Source: Eulemur rufifrons (taxonomy: Eukaryota > Chordata > Mammalia > Primates > Lemuridae). Taken from it: a DNA stretch of 64,000 nt. Shown here in pieces: positions 40,377 to 52,460 of the stretch (positions are counted from its first letter, which is position 1; every line of letters starts with the position of its first letter). The stretch spans positions 528,501 through 592,500 of the forward strand of contig NW_027182887.1 in assembly GCF_041146395.1 (NCBI RefSeq), written 5' to 3'. Made by a program: the position numbers and the translations under genes. The notes beneath the pieces are model-generated. The model was given only the letters and a program-made list of their open reading frames with translations. It did not search any database and was not told the origin of the DNA.

Positions 40377-42248
40377 CTAAACTTCATCCTTAACCCTAAC
40401 CAGAATCCTAACCCTAAATCTAATTCTCAGACTTCTTGCTTTCTTAGAGTTTAGAAAGCCTGCAATCCTCCCATGCCATGCGTGAAAGGAGGCTCTACCA
40501 CTGTGTCCTGCATGAAACCCACGGGCCGATACCCAGAGTATGATAGAGTGGGTTCCCGGGTACAATCCCAGCCCCCTAAACTCCCCCCGCCCGCCTAATG
40601 CAGACAGGGCCCGTGCGCTAAGCATAAACAATACCTTTAACAGATAACCCTAACCCTGAACATAACACCCAACCCTGTTCCTATTTCTCCCCTTAACACG
40701 TAAACCTCACCGTGCGCCTAACTTTAACCTCTTATCCTAACGTTAATGCATAACCCATTTCCTGAGAACAACCCCTATCCCATAATTCTAACCCTATCTC
40801 CTAGTCATCACTGTGACACCTAATCCCTAACCCTAATTCTAAACCGCTAACCCTAACCGTAACCCTACCTACAACCCTAACACTGACAGTAACCCTTACT
40901 TCTAACCCCAACGCTATGCCTTACAAGAACCCTAACCCTTGACCCTAACCCTTCACCCTCACCCCTAAGCCTTACCCTAACCCTTAACCCTAATCCTAAT
41001 CCTAACCACTAAACCTAACCCTAGCTCTTAAAGCTAACCCTAAACCTTACCCTCACGACTAGACCTAACCCTGACACTAACCTAACACCTAACCCTAACC
41101 AGAACCCCTAAAGCTAACCCTGAACCCTATCCCTAACCCTAGCAGTGAACTTTAACCCTAAACCTAAGCCCAACCCGTAACCCTAATCCTATTCTTTTAC
41201 CCTAAAACTAACCCCTAAACCTAACCCCTATACCTCACCCTAACTCTAACCCCAATCCTAATTCTAACCATACCCCTTCATAAAACACTAACTCCTAACT
41301 GCTAACCCTAACACTAACCAAAAACCCTAATCACTAATCCTTAACCCTAACGCTTAACCTTTACCCTAACCGTTAACCCTCACCCTAAATCTTAACACTG
41401 ACCCTAACCTTAACCTTTAACTCTAAGCCTAACCCTTAACCCTACAGTAAGGAAGACCCTTAATGCTAATGGGATCCCTTATCCCTAACCCTAACACTAC
41501 AGCTAAAAATAACCCTAACCTTTGATCCTTAAACCTAACCCCTCACACCTACTTTAACCCCAAACCCTAACCCTAATCCTAAGCATTAAACCTAACCCTA
41601 TCTCTTAACCCTAACGCTAGCCCTTACCCTAATGCCTAGATCTAACCCTAAATCGAACCTACCGCCTAATCCTAACCTTAAGCCCTAATGCTAATTCTAA
41701 CCCTGAACCCTAAACCTACCCGTAACCCTTAACACTAACCCTATCCGTGAACCTTAATCCTGACCCTAACCATTACCCACAACCAAGCATTTAACACTGA
41801 CCCTACCCCTAATCCTTAATGATAACCCTAACACTAAACCCTCACCCTACGCCCAACACTTATCCCTAATCCTATCTCTTAACCCTAACCCTAATGCTAA
41901 CCCCTAAACGTAACCCTAACCGTGACCAGTAAAATTAACCCTAACCTCTAACACAAACTATAGCACATAACTCTAACCCTAAAACGAACCCTAACCCTAA
42001 CCCTAACCCTTAACCCTAACTCTTAACCTTAACCCTAAGCGTTAACTCTCACGGTAACCTTAAATCCTAACCCTAATCCTAATCTTCAACCCTAAACCTA
42101 ACACTTAACCCTAACCCTGTACCAAACCCTAACTCCTCATCTTAACCCTAACCGTAAACCTCAACCCTAAACCAAAGTGTAACCGTTAAACCTAACAGTA
42201 ACATTTAAACCTAACCCTAAGCCCTAACCCTAAGCCCTCACACTAACA
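40377..42248. repeat. 1.86-kb satellite unit 11
   Basis: 1,872 bp. Core intact, with gggccgatac in place of gggcccatac. Its upstream flank (gcaccaaagcatttaaccct at about 39913) is shared with the flank of the unit at 54156. Confidence 0.88.
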
Positions 42249-44112
42249 CTAAACTTCATCCTTAACCCTAACGATAATCCGAACCCTAAATCTAATTCTC
42301 AGACTTCTTGCTTTCTTAGAGTTTAGAAAGCCTGCAATCCTCCCATGCCATGCGTGAAAGGAGGCTCTACCACTGTGTCCTGCATGAAACCCACGGGCCC
42401 ATACCCAGATTATGATAGAGTGTGTTCCCGGGTACAATCCCAGCCCCCTAAACTCCCCCCGCCCGCCTAATGCAGACAGGGCCCGTGCGCTAAGCAGAAA
42501 CAAAACCTTTAACAGATAACCCTAACCCTGAACATAACACCCAACCCTGTTCCTATTTCTCCCCTTAACACGTAAACCTCACCGTGCGCCTAACTTTAAC
42601 CTCTTATCCTAACGTTAATGCATAACCCATTTCCTGAGAACAACCCCTATCCCATAATTCTAACCCTATCTCCTAGTCATCACTGTGACACCTAATCCCT
42701 AACCCTAATTCTAAACCGCTAACCCTAACCGTAACCCTACCAACAACCCTAACACTGACAGTAACCCTTACTTCTAACCCCAACGCTATGCCTAACAAAA
42801 ACCCTAACCCTGCACCCTAACCCCTAAGCCTTACCCTAACCCTTAACCCTAATCCTAATCCTAACCATTAAACCTAACGCTAGCTCTTAAAGCTAACCCT
42901 AAACCTTACCCTCACGACTAGACCTAACGCTGACACTAACCTAACACCTAACCCTAAGCAGAACCCCTAAAGCTAAGCCTGAACCCTATCCCTAACCCTA
43001 GCAGTAAACTTTAACCCTAAACCTAAGCCCAACCCGTAACCCTAATCCTATCCTTTTACCCTAAAACTAACCCCTAAACCTAACCCCTATACCTCACCCT
43101 AACTCTAACCCCAATCCTAATTCTAACCATACCCCTTCAGAAAACAGTAACTCCTAACCGCTAACCCTAACACTAACCAAAAACCCTAATCAGTAATCCC
43201 TAACCCTAACGCTTAACCTTTACCCTAACCGTTAACCCTCACCCTAAATCTTAACACTGACCCTAACCTTAACCTTTAACTCTAAGCCTAACCCTTAACC
43301 CTACAGTAAGGAAGACCCTTAATGCTAATGGGATCCCTTATCCCTAACCCTAACACTACAGCTAAAAATAACCCTAGCCTTGGATCCTGAAACCTAACCC
43401 CTAACACTTACTTTAACCCCAAACCCTAACCCTAATCCTAAGCATTAAACCTAACCCTATCTCTTAACCCTAACGCTAGCCCTTACCCTAACGCCTAGAT
43501 CTAACCCTAAATCGAACCTACCGCCTAATCCTAACCTTAAGCCCTAATGCTAACTCTAACCCTGAACCCTAAACCTACCCGTAACCCTTAACACTAAACC
43601 TATCCGTGAACCTTAACCCTGACGCTAACCATTACCCGCACCCAAGCATTTAACCCTGACCCTAACCCTAATCCTTAATGCTAACCCTAACACTAAACCC
43701 TAACCCTAAGCCCAACACTTAACCCTAATTCTATCCCTTAACCCTAACCCTAACCCTAATGCTAACCCCTAAACGTAACCCTAACCGTCACCAGTAAACC
43801 TAACCCTAACCGCTAACACAAACCATAGCACATAACTCTAACCCTAAAACTAACCCTAACCCTAAACCTAACCCTAAACCCTAACTCTTAACCTTAACCC
43901 TAAGCGTTAACTCTCACGCTAACCTTTAATCCTAACCCTAATCCTATCTTCAACACTAAACCTAATACTTAACTCTAACGCTGTACCAAACCCTAACCCC
44001 TCATCTTAACCCTAACCATAAACCTCAACCCTAAACCACAGTGGAACCGTTAAACCTAAGAGTAACCTTTAGCCCTAACCCTAATCCCTAACCCTAAGCC
44101 CTCACCCTAACA
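42249..44112. repeat. 1.86-kb satellite unit 12
   Basis: 1,864 bp. Core intact with cagattatgatagagtgtgt changes. The right part carries the 'cttcagaaaacagtaactcc' variant also seen at about 55060 and 62550. Confidence 0.88.
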
Positions 44113-44367
44113 CTAAACTTCATCCTTAACCCTAACCATAATCCTAACCCTAAATCTAATTCTCAGACTTCTTGCTTTCTTAGAGTTTAGAAAGCCTGCA
44201 ATCCTCCCATGCCATGCGTGAAAGGAGGCTCTACCACTGTGTCCTGCATGAAACCCACGGGCCCATACCCAGAGTATGATAGAGTGGGTTCCCGGGTACA
44301 ATCCCAGCCCCCTAAACTCCCCCCGCCCGCCTAATGCAGACAGGGCCCGTGCGCTAAGCATAAACAA
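44113..44367 (-). other. Recurrent 84-codon reading frame over type A core (coding status doubtful)
   Basis: Representative of a minus-strand ATG-to-stop frame present over most type A cores. It starts MFMLSARALSALGG, continues through core sequence containing SIILWVWARGFHAGHSGRAS and GRIAGFLNSKKARS, and ends RIRFRVRIMVRVKDEV. The last part is the Arg-Val reading phase of the degenerate TTAGGG repeat. No signal peptide, membrane segment or known domain is recognised. Against a real gene: the units are near-identical by homogenisation, so openness is weak evidence; the frame is shifted at 32907, 38567 and 45972 and stopped by a TGA in the cores at about 58060 and 61814. If the G-rich strand is transcribed (as TERRA is), this could be translated, but nothing here proves it. 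Confidence 0.3.
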
Positions 44368-45971
44368 TACCTTTACCAGATAACCCTAACCCTGAACATA
44401 ACACCCAACCCTGTTCCTATTTCTCCCCTTAACACGTAAACCTCACCGTGCGCCTAACTTTAACCTCTTATCCTAACGTTAATGCATAACCCATTTCTTG
44501 AGAACAACCCCTATCCCATAATTCTAACCCTATCTCCTAGTCATCACTGTGACACCTAATCCCTAACCCTAATTCTAAACCGCTAACCCTAACTGTAACC
44601 CTACCTACAACCCTAACACTGACAGTAACCCTTACTTCTAACCCCAACGCTATGCCTAACAAAAACCCTAACCCTTCACCCTAACCCTTGACCCTAACCC
44701 CTAAGCCTTACCCTAACCCTTAACCCTAATCCTAATCCTAACCATTAAACCTAACCCTAGCTCTTAAAGCTAACCCTAAACCTTACCCTCACGACTAGAC
44801 CTAACCCTGACACTAACCTAACACCTAACCCTAACCAGAACGCCTAAAGCTAACCCTGAACCCTATCCCTAACCCTAGCAGTAAACTTTAACCCTAAACC
44901 TAAGCCCAACCCGTAACCCTAATCCTATCCTTTTACCCTAAAACTAACCCCTAAACCTAACCCCTATACCTCACCCTAACTCTAACCCCAATCCTAGTTC
45001 TAACCATACCCCTTCATAAAACACTAACTCCTAGCCGCTAACCCTAACACTAACCAAAAACCCTAATCACTAATCCCTAACCCTAACGCTTAACCTTTAC
45101 CCTAACTGTTAACCCTCACCCTAAATCTTAACACTGACCCTAACCTTAACCTTTAACTCTAAGCCAATCCCTTAATCCTACAGTAAGGAAGACCCTTAAT
45201 GCTAATGGGATCCCTTATCCCTAACCCTAACACTACAGCTAAAAATAACCCTAACCTTGGATCCTTAAACCTAACCCCTAACACTTACTTTAACCCCAAA
45301 ACCTAACCCTAATTATAAGCATTAAACCTAACCCTGTCTCTGAACCCTAACGCTAGCCCTTACCCTAACGCCTAGATCTAACCCTAAATCGAACCTACCG
45401 CCTAATCCTAACCTTAAGCCCTAATGCTAACTCTAACCCTGAACCCTAAACCTACCCATAACCCTTAACACTAACCCTATCTGTGAACCTTAACCCTGAC
45501 CCTAACCATTACCCGCACCCAAGCATTTAACCCTGACCCTAACCCTAATCCTTAATGCTAACCCTAAGACTAAACCCTAACCCTAAGCCCAACACTTAAC
45601 CCTAATCCTATCCCTTAACCCTAACCCTAACCCTAATGCTAACCCCTAAACGTAACCCTATCCTTTCCCAGTAAACCTAACCCTAACCTCTAACACAAAT
45701 CATAGCACATAACTCTAACCCTAAAACTAACCCTTACCCTAACCCTAACCCTAAACCCTAACTCTTAACCTTAACCCTAAGCGTTAACTCTCACGCTAAC
45801 CTTTAATCCTAACCCTAATCCTAATCTTCAACCCTAAACCTAACACTTAACCCTAACCCTGTACCAAACCCTAACCCCTCATCTTAACCCTAACCGTAAA
45901 CCTCAACCCTAAACCAAAGTGTAACCGTTAAACCTAAGAGTAATCTTTAACCCTAACCCTAATCCCTAACC
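44113..45971. repeat. 1.86-kb satellite unit 13 (consensus-like)
   Basis: 1,859 bp. The core matches the majority base at essentially every position. The uninterrupted L1 target sequence, ccctaaccctaattct followed by aaac, is seen at 44561-44580, giving an empty-site comparison for the insertion in the next unit. Confidence 0.9.
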
Positions 45972-46437
45972 CTAAGCCCTCACCCTAACACTAAACTTCA
46001 TCCTTAACCCTAACCATAATCCAACCCTAAATCTCATTCTCAGACTTCTTGCTTTCTTAGAGTTTAGAAAGCCTGCAATCCTCCCATGCCATGCGTGAAA
46101 GGAGGCTCTACCACTGTGTCCTGCATGAAACCCACGGGCCCATACCCAGAGTATGATAGAGTGGGTTCCCGGGTACAATCCCAGGCCCCTAAACTCCCTC
46201 CGCCCGCCTAATGCAGACAGGGCCCGTGCGCTAAGCATAAACAATACCTTTAACAGATAACCCTAACCCTGAACATAACACCCAACCCTGTTCCTATTTC
46301 TCCCCTTAGCACGTAAACCTCTCCGTGCGCCTAACTTTAACCTCTTATCCTAACGTTAATGCATAACCCATTTCCTGACAACAACCCCTATCCCATAATT
46401 CTAACCCTATCTCCTAGTCATCACTGTGACACCTAAT

Positions 46438-46453
46438 CCCTAACCCTAATTCT
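46438..46453 (+). repeat. Target-site duplication, left copy
   Basis: ccctaaccctaattct, immediately followed by the T-run that is the complement of the L1 poly(A) tail. It is identical to 52753-52768. The final T could belong to either the duplication or the tail, so the length is 15-16 bp. Confidence 0.96.
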
Positions 46454-46478
46454 TTTTTTTTTCCTTTTTTTTTTTTTT
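46454..46478 (-). other. L1 poly(A) tail
   Basis: T-run on + (A-run on the L1 strand) interrupted once by CC at about 46463-46464. It joins the 3'UTR at 46479 and the target duplicate at 46453, as target-primed reverse transcription produces. Confidence 0.95.
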
Positions 46479-46804
46479 CATTTTACAGAATCAAAGAGTC
46501 TAACAGTATATCTTGTTAGATACAGTATGTCCTCATAATGTATACATTATTTCTTGTACAATGATATGAAATAATATGGGAAATATTCATGATAAATTAT
46601 TAAGTGAACAGTGCAAGTTAAAAACAATAGTTTCATATTTTTTCCCCACCCCCCCTTTCCCGAGTCAGCACCTTCAAATGTTACCACTCCCCAAACGGTG
46701 CGCAATGCACTCATTGTGTAGGCATACCCCCATCCCCTCCCCCACCCCCCACCTCAGTCTGATGTCCAATTGGTGTCGTTTCCAGATTTGTATTTAGGTG
46801 ATGA
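46479..46804 (-). other. L1 3'UTR with G-rich tracts
   Basis: 326 bp between the ORF2 stop and the poly(A). On the L1 strand it has two G-run clusters (complement of 46644-46661 and 46727-46753), which fit the G-rich, quadruplex-prone tract typical of mammalian L1 3'UTRs. I see no AATAAA or ATTAAA on the L1 strand, so the polyadenylation signal must be a variant. Confidence 0.88.
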
Positions 46805-49800
46805 TCAAGGAAACCAATTTTCTGGTGAGTACATGTGATGCTTGTTTTTCCATTCTTGGGATACTTCACTTAATATAATGGGTTCCAACTCTCTCCAGGA
46901 GAACCATAGAGATGTTGTATCTTCATCATTCCTTATAGCTGAGTAGTATTCCATGGTATACATATACCACAGTTTACTAATCCAATCATGTATTGATGGG
47001 CATTTGGGTTGTTTCCACATCTTTGCTATTGTGAATTGTGCTGCTATAAACATTTGGGTACACGTGCCTTTGTTACAGAATGACCTTTTTTCCTTTGGGT
47101 ATATGCCCAGTAATGGGATTGCTGGGTCAAATGGCAGGTCTACTTGAATCTGTTTAAGATACCTCCATAATGCTTTCCACAGAGGTTGCACTAGTTTGCA
47201 GTCCCACCAGCAGTGTATTAGTGTTCCTGTCTCTCCACACCCACGCCAACATGTGTTGTTTTGGGTTTTTTTGATAAAGGCCATTCTCACTGGGGTTAAG
47301 TGATATCTCATTGTGGTTTTGATTTGCATTTCCCTGATGATTAGAGATGTTGAACACTTTTTCATATGTTTGTTAGCCATTTTTATATCTTCTTTTGAAA
47401 AATTTCTATTCATGTCCTTTGCCCACTTTTTGATAGGGTTGCTTGATTTTTTCTTGCTGATTTTCCTGAGTTCTAAATAGATTCTTGTTATCAGTCCTTT
47501 ATCTGATGTGTAGTATGCAAAAATTTTTTCCCATTCTGTAGGTGGTCTGTTTATTCTCTGGACTGTTTCTTTGGCTGTGCAGAAGCTTTTTAATTTAATC
47601 ATGTCCCATTCATTTATTTTTGTTGCTGCTGTGATTGCCTTGGGGGTCTTCTTCATAAATTCTTTGCCTAGGCCAATGTCTGTAAGAGTCTTTCCTACAT
47701 TTTCTTCTAGAATTCTGATTGTATCACGCCTAAGGTTTAAGTCTGTTATCCACCGTGATTTGATTTTTGTGAGAGGTGAAAGCTGTGGGTCCTGTTTCAG
47801 TCTTCTACAAGTGGCTAACCAATTCTCCCAACACCATTTGTTGAATAGGGATTCTTGTCCCCAGAGTATATTCTTTCCCGCTTTGTCGAAAATTAGGTGA
47901 CTATATGAGGATGGTTCTATATTTGGATTTTCTGTTGTGTTCCACTGGTCTGTGTCCCTGCACTTGTGCCAATACCAGGCTGTTTTAAGAACCACAGCCT
48001 TGTAGTATAGTTTGAGGTCTGGCAAATTAATACCTCCCATTTTGTTTTTGTTGCTTAAAATTGCTTTTGCTATACGGGGTCTTCTTTGATTCCATACAAA
48101 GTGTATAATTATTTTCTCTATGTCTGTAAAGAATGATGTTGGTAATTTAATAGGGATTGCATTGAATCTGTAGATCACTTTGGGTAGTATAGACATTTTA
48201 ACAATGTTGATTCTTCTGATCCATGAGCATGGTATATTTTTCCATCTATTTGCAAGTTCTGCTATTTCTTTTCTCAGTGTTTCATAGTTTTCCTTATAGA
48301 GGTCCTTTACCTCTTTAGTTAGGTATATACCTAGATATTTTATTTTCTTTGTTGCTATTTTGAAGGGTATTGAGTCTTTAATTTGGTTTTCCGATTGACT
48401 GTTATTGGCATATATAAATGCCTCTGATTTGTGTATATTAATTTTGTAGCCTGAGACTTTGCTGTATTCGTTAATCAATTCCAGGAGTCTCTTGGTTGAA
48501 TCCTGGGGGTTTTCCAGATATAACATCATATCATCAGCAAAAAGTGAGAGTTTGATCTCTTCCTTCCCTATTTGGACTCCCTTGATTCTGCTCTCTTGCC
48601 TGATAGCTCTCGCAAGGACTTCCAATACTATGTTGAAAAGTAATGGAGACAATGGGCAGCCCTGTCTGGTTCCAGTTCTAAGTGGGAGTGCTTTCAGTTT
48701 TTCCCCATTCAGTATGATGTTGGCTGTGGGTTTGTCATATATGGCTTGTATCATTTTTAGGTAGGTTCCATCAATGCCTATTTTGTTAAGCGTTTTTATC
48801 ATAAAAGGGTGTTGAATTTTGTCAAATGCTTTTTCTGCATCTAATGAGAGTATCATATGGTTTTTGTTTTTGCTTCTATTTATGTGGTGAATTACATTTA
48901 TAGATTTACGTATGTTGAACCACCCCTGCATCTCGGGGATGAAGCCCACTTGGTCGTGGTGGATTACTTTTTTGATAAGTACTTGGATTCGATTTGCTAG
49001 TATTTTATTGAAAATTTTTGCATCTATATTCATGAGGGAAATTGGTCTGTAGTTCTCTATTTTTGTTGTGTCCTTTCCAGGTTTTGGTATTAATGTTATA
49101 TTGGCTTGGTAGAACGTGTTAGGGAGAACTCCATCCTTCTCAATATTGGAGAATAGTTTATGTAGGATGGGCACCAGTTCTTCTTTGTATGTATGGTAAA
49201 ATTCAGGTGTGAACCCATCTGGACAAGGGCTTTTCTTTTTGGGAAGGTTTTTTATTGCTGTTTCGATTTCAGTTCTTGATATTGGTCTGTTCAGGTGCTC
49301 TATTTCTTCCTGGTTGAGCCTGGGAAGACTATGTGTTTCTAAAAATTTGTCCATTTCCTCCACGTTCTCCAGTTTGTGTGCATAAAGATTTTTGTAGAAT
49401 TCATAGATGATATCTTGTATCTCTGTAGCATCAGTTGTGATTTCTCCTTTCATGTTCCTAATGGAGGTTATTAGAGATTTTACTTTTGTGCTCTTGGTTA
49501 GTCTAGCCAGAGGTGTGTCTATTTTGTTTATCTTTTCAAAGAACCAACTTTTTGTTTTATTAATTTCCCTTATAGTTTCTTTGTTGTCCTTTTCATTTAG
49601 TTCTGATTTGATCTTAGTAATTTCTCGCCTTCTGCTGGGTTTGGGATCGTTCTGTTCTTCTTTCTCCAGTTCTTTGAGTCTATTCGTTAGGTTGTCTATT
49701 TGCATGTTTTCTGTCTTTTTGATATAGGCATTTATGGATATGAATTTTCCTCTCAGGACTGCTTTAGCTGCATCCCATAGATTTTGATAAGTTGTATCTC

Positions 49801-50683
49801 CGTTGTCATTTAATTCAAAGAAATTTTTGATTTCCATCTTGATTTCTTCTTTTATAGAATAATTATTCAGGAGAAGGTTATTTAGCTTCCATGACTTTGA
49901 GTAAGAGTGAGGGTTTCTGTTTGTGATCATTGTTACTTTTATTCCGCTGTGATCTGAGAAGATGCATGGTATAATTTCTATTTTTTTGAATTTTTGAAGA
50001 CATGATTTATGTCCTAGGACATGGTCAATCTTAGAGAATGTCCCGTGAGCTGATGAGAAGAATGTATATTCTGTGGACTTTGGGTAGAATGTCCTATAGA
50101 TGTCAGCCATGCCCATTTGTTCTAGCATTCTATTGAGGTCCATTATGTCTTTGTTTATTTTCTGTTTAGAGGATCTGTCCTGTACTGTCAGTGGGGTGTT
50201 AAAGTCTCCAGCTATTACAGTATTGTTATCTATCATTTGGTTGAGATCTAGTAGGGTTTGCTTTATGAATCTAGGTGCACCTAGGTTGGGTGCATATATA
50301 TTGAGTATAGTCATGGCTTCTTGATGAATTGTGCCTTTAATCAGTATGTAGTAGCCATCTTTGTCTTTTATTATTTTTGTTGGTTTGAAAGCTAAGTTAT
50401 TGGAAATTAAGATTGCCACACCAGCTTTCTTTTGGTTACCATTTGCTTGAAATATCGATTTCCATCCTTTTATTTTCAGTCTAAATGCATCTTTGCAGGT
50501 TAGGTGAGTTTCTTGAAGACAGCAGATACTTGGATTGTATTTTTTTATCCATTGGGCCAGTCTATGTCTCTTGAGCGGGGAGTTCAAGCCATTCACATTT
50601 ATTGAGAAAACTGATAGGTGAGACAGTTTTTTGTTCAGCTTGTTGGGTAGAACTTCATTGTGATGTTTTCTCTCCTGGGCCAT
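46805..50683 (-). CDS. L1 ORF2p: endonuclease and reverse transcriptase, intact
   Basis: A 1292-residue open frame; human ORF2p is 1275, and this one has a longer N-terminus and C-terminus. The APE-type endonuclease is at about 20-250, with N29, E58, Y130, D160, N162, D220 and the S243-D244-H245 triad all in place (offset 15 from human numbering). The Z/linker region follows, then reverse transcriptase about 485-790 with D615 in SLDAEKAFD and the FADD box at 715-718 (D717, D718). The C-terminal Cys/His segment has C1145, C1149, H1157 and C1162. The start ATG has A at -3 and G at +4 and lies 39 bp after the ORF1 stop; the next Met is inside the endonuclease. Oddities: SPCPDG at 485-490 where L1s normally have SPGPDG, and IPEMQGW at 582-588 where IPGMQGW is usual. 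The protein nicks DNA and copies L1 RNA at the target. Confidence 0.96.
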   Translation of the reverse strand: MAQERKHHNEVLPNKLNKKLSHLSVFSINVNGLNSPLKRHRLAQWIKKYNPSICCLQETHLTCKDAFRLKIKGWKSIFQANGNQKKAGVAILISNNLAFKPTKIIKDKDGYYILIKGTIHQEAMTILNIYAPNLGAPRFIKQTLLDLNQMIDNNTVIAGDFNTPLTVQDRSSKQKINKDIMDLNRMLEQMGMADIYRTFYPKSTEYTFFSSAHGTFSKIDHVLGHKSCLQKFKKIEIIPCIFSDHSGIKVTMITNRNPHSYSKSWKLNNLLLNNYSIKEEIKMEIKNFFELNDNGDTTYQNLWDAAKAVLRGKFISINAYIKKTENMQIDNLTNRLKELEKEEQNDPKPSRRREITKIKSELNEKDNKETIREINKTKSWFFEKINKIDTPLARLTKSTKVKSLITSIRNMKGEITTDATEIQDIIYEFYKNLYAHKLENVEEMDKFLETHSLPRLNQEEIEHLNRPISRTEIETAIKNLPKKKSPCPDGFTPEFYHTYKEELVPILHKLFSNIEKDGVLPNTFYQANITLIPKPGKDTTKIENYRPISLMNIDAKIFNKILANRIQVLIKKVIHHDQVGFIPEMQGWFNIRKSINVIHHINRSKNKNHMILSLDAEKAFDKIQHPFMIKTLNKIGIDGTYLKMIQAIYDKPTANIILNGEKLKALPLRTGTRQGCPLSPLLFNIVLEVLARAIRQESRIKGVQIGKEEIKLSLFADDMMLYLENPQDSTKRLLELINEYSKVSGYKINIHKSEAFIYANNSQSENQIKDSIPFKIATKKIKYLGIYLTKEVKDLYKENYETLRKEIAELANRWKNIPCSWIRRINIVKMSILPKVIYRFNAIPIKLPTSFFTDIEKIIIHFVWNQRRPRIAKAILSNKNKMGGINLPDLKLYYKAVVLKTAWYWHKCRDTDQWNTTENPNIEPSSYSHLIFDKAGKNILWGQESLFNKWCWENWLATCRRLKQDPQLSPLTKIKSRWITDLNLRRDTIRILEENVGKTLTDIGLGKEFMKKTPKAITAATKINEWDMIKLKSFCTAKETVQRINRPPTEWEKIFAYYTSDKGLITRIYLELRKISKKKSSNPIKKWAKDMNRNFSKEDIKMANKHMKKCSTSLIIREMQIKTTMRYHLTPVRMAFIKKTQNNTCWRGCGETGTLIHCWWDCKLVQPLWKALWRYLKQIQVDLPFDPAIPLLGIYPKEKRSFCNKGTCTQMFIAAQFTIAKMWKQPKCPSIHDWISKLWYMYTMEYYSAIRNDEDTTSLWFSWRELEPIILSEVSQEWKNKHHMYSPENWFP

Positions 50684-50722
50684 TGTGGTATCTGGAATTT
50701 CATCTTTAGCTCTTGAGTAGTT
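50684..50722 (-). other. ORF1-ORF2 spacer
   Basis: 39 bp between the ORF1 stop and ORF2 start, shorter than the human spacer of about 63 bp. The two frames are in phase. ORF2 is expected to be translated by rare reinitiation on the bicistronic L1 RNA. Confidence 0.85.
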
Positions 50723-51682
50723 TTACATTCGTGGATCTTTCTTGTGCTGATCCGTGTATAATTCTCTTTTGAGTACTTCTTGGAGGGCTGGTCTTGTCTT
50801 GGTGAATTCCCTCAACCTTTGTTTATCTGAGAATGTCTTGATTTCTCCTTCGTATAGAAAACTTAGCTTAGCTGGGTACAAGATTCTAGGCTGGGCATTA
50901 TTCTGTTTCAGAAGCGTGAAAATGGGGCCCCAACCTCTTCTTGCTTGTAAGGTTTCAGCTGAGAAATCTGGCGTAATTCTGATGGGTTTTCCTTTGTAAG
51001 TTACTTGTTTCTTTCTCCTTACAGCTCGGAGAAGTGACTCTTTAGTGGATATTTTGGTCAGCCTGATGACTACGTGGCGTGGTGTTTTCCTATTTGCTAT
51101 GAATCTCCCAGGGGTCCTTTGAGCTTCTTGAATCTGTATGTCTAGAGTATTGGCAAGGCCTGGAAAATTTTCCTCGATTATGTCTTCAAATAGCTTGTCC
51201 AACCCTTGCTTGTTATCTTCTTCACCCTCAGGAATGCCAATAACTCTCAAGTTAGGTTTCTTCACATAATCCCACATTTCTTGAAGACTCAGATCATTTC
51301 TCTTACTTTTTCGATCTATCTCTGTGACTGACTTATTTAGTTGGAAGGAGTTATCTTCAATTTCTGAGATTCTTTCCTCTGTTTGATCTACCCTGCTCTT
51401 GAGACTTTCCACAGTGTTTTGTAGCTCTCTGAGTGAATTCTTCACTTCTAGGAGTTCAGTTTGGTTTTTCTTCAATATTTCAATTTCTTTAGTGAATTTT
51501 TCCTCCAAATCCTGTATTTTTTTTGTGTTTTCCTTGTGTTGTTTATCCATTGATTCTTGTATATTATTCAGCTTGTTTATAATCCATAATTGGAATTCTT
51601 CCTGTGACATGTTGGTGTTTTGAGTCTGGTTTGTGTCAAATGGTTGGGAGCTGGTATTTCTCTTTGGGGATGAGCTTTCCAT
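50723..51682 (-). CDS. L1 ORF1p: RNA-binding trimer protein, intact
   Basis: A 319-residue open frame; human is 338, and the difference is mainly at the N-terminus and C-terminal tail. It has a Ser/Asn/Gln-rich N-terminus (1-35), then a coiled coil with heptads (about 40-115, for example LEEKFTKEIEILKKN and VESLKSRVDQTEERISEIED). The RRM lies at about 140-225, with NLRVIGIPEG (144-153) and TPRHVVIRL (200-208) as its conserved strands. The C-terminal domain (about 230-319) contains SAETLQARRGWGPIF and YPAKLSF. The family forms trimers that coat L1 RNA as a chaperone in the cytoplasmic RNP. The conserved Arg pair in QARR, needed for nucleic-acid binding in human, is present. Start context: C at -3, G at +4. 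Confidence 0.95.
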   Translation of the reverse strand: MESSSPKRNTSSQPFDTNQTQNTNMSQEEFQLWIINKLNNIQESMDKQHKENTKKIQDLEEKFTKEIEILKKNQTELLEVKNSLRELQNTVESLKSRVDQTEERISEIEDNSFQLNKSVTEIDRKSKRNDLSLQEMWDYVKKPNLRVIGIPEGEEDNKQGLDKLFEDIIEENFPGLANTLDIQIQEAQRTPGRFIANRKTPRHVVIRLTKISTKESLLRAVRRKKQVTYKGKPIRITPDFSAETLQARRGWGPIFTLLKQNNAQPRILYPAKLSFLYEGEIKTFSDKQRLREFTKTRPALQEVLKRELYTDQHKKDPRM

Positions 51683-51957
51683 TTGATTCTTTTTGCTCTC
51701 CGTGTTTTTTCACTGGGTCCTTCCCATCTAGATTTGTCGATGGATCTTTACTTATAGGTTTAGTCTGGTTAACAGGACTCTTTGTGCTCTATTCTTAGGC
51801 TGTGAAACAGTCTAGGTATGTTGCTTCTTTTGGCAAGAGGGGGAGACTGTTGTGTATTGTTTAGAGATTTTTCTGTTTCCGTTGGGGGACTGCTTCCGAT
51901 GGGTCCAATCCTAGAGGATTGGAGTGATCCAGGACCGCTTTGGTGAGTTAGGACACT

Positions 51958-52455
51958 GTGTTGTGGTCTTTCAGAAGGCAGGCAGGGTCCACACTAATAG
52001 TAGACCGAAATTCTCTTTGTTTGTTTGTTTGTTTGTTTCCCTTTGGTTCTTCCTCTATAGGGGAGGTTTCTGACTCTATCTGCCGGCAAGATACTAGCTA
52101 TGGGGAGAGGACGGTGACTTTGCTTGCTCAGCGCCCCAGTTGCTGTAGCTCCCACGCGCAAAAGTCTGTCTTGGCCCAATGTCCCCAGGGATCAGGTTCC
52201 ACACTCTCGCTTCTGGAGAAGTATTCAGTGTTTACACTTGGGCAGGGATCCTATATAAGGTCCGTGGACCAGGGGAGAGGGCCGTCCGGGGAGCCTCTTG
52301 GTACCCTATTGCTCCGCAGTGACTTGGCTGTGGGCCCTAGAGTGGCAATTGCGTGCCCGCAGATCTCCGGCCCTGGGGGTGACTACTCAGGATCCGGTAT
52401 GTACCAGAGCCAGGGACCTGGCCCGTTCCGAAGCTCACCGTGGGTCCCCAGTTAG
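51958..52455 (+). other. Antisense ORF in L1 5'UTR, 165 codons (ORF0-like position, doubtful)
   Basis: An ATG-to-stop frame on the strand opposite to L1, reading outward toward U6 and the flank. Primate L1 5'UTRs have an antisense promoter and a short antisense ORF0. This frame occupies a comparable place but is longer and shows no similarity I recognise. It is Ser/Gly/Gln-rich with no clear domain. Part is encoded by the (TTTG)n microsatellite (LCLFVCLFPF). It could be chance openness. Confidence 0.25.
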
Positions 52456-52460
52456 AAGGC

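Noticed and set aside
46953..51798. Several plus-strand frames of 64-109 codons across the L1
   Set aside because: They are antisense shadows of ORF1 and ORF2 with hydrophobic, Ser/Phe-rich composition typical of the reverse complement of Lys/Asn-rich coding sequence.
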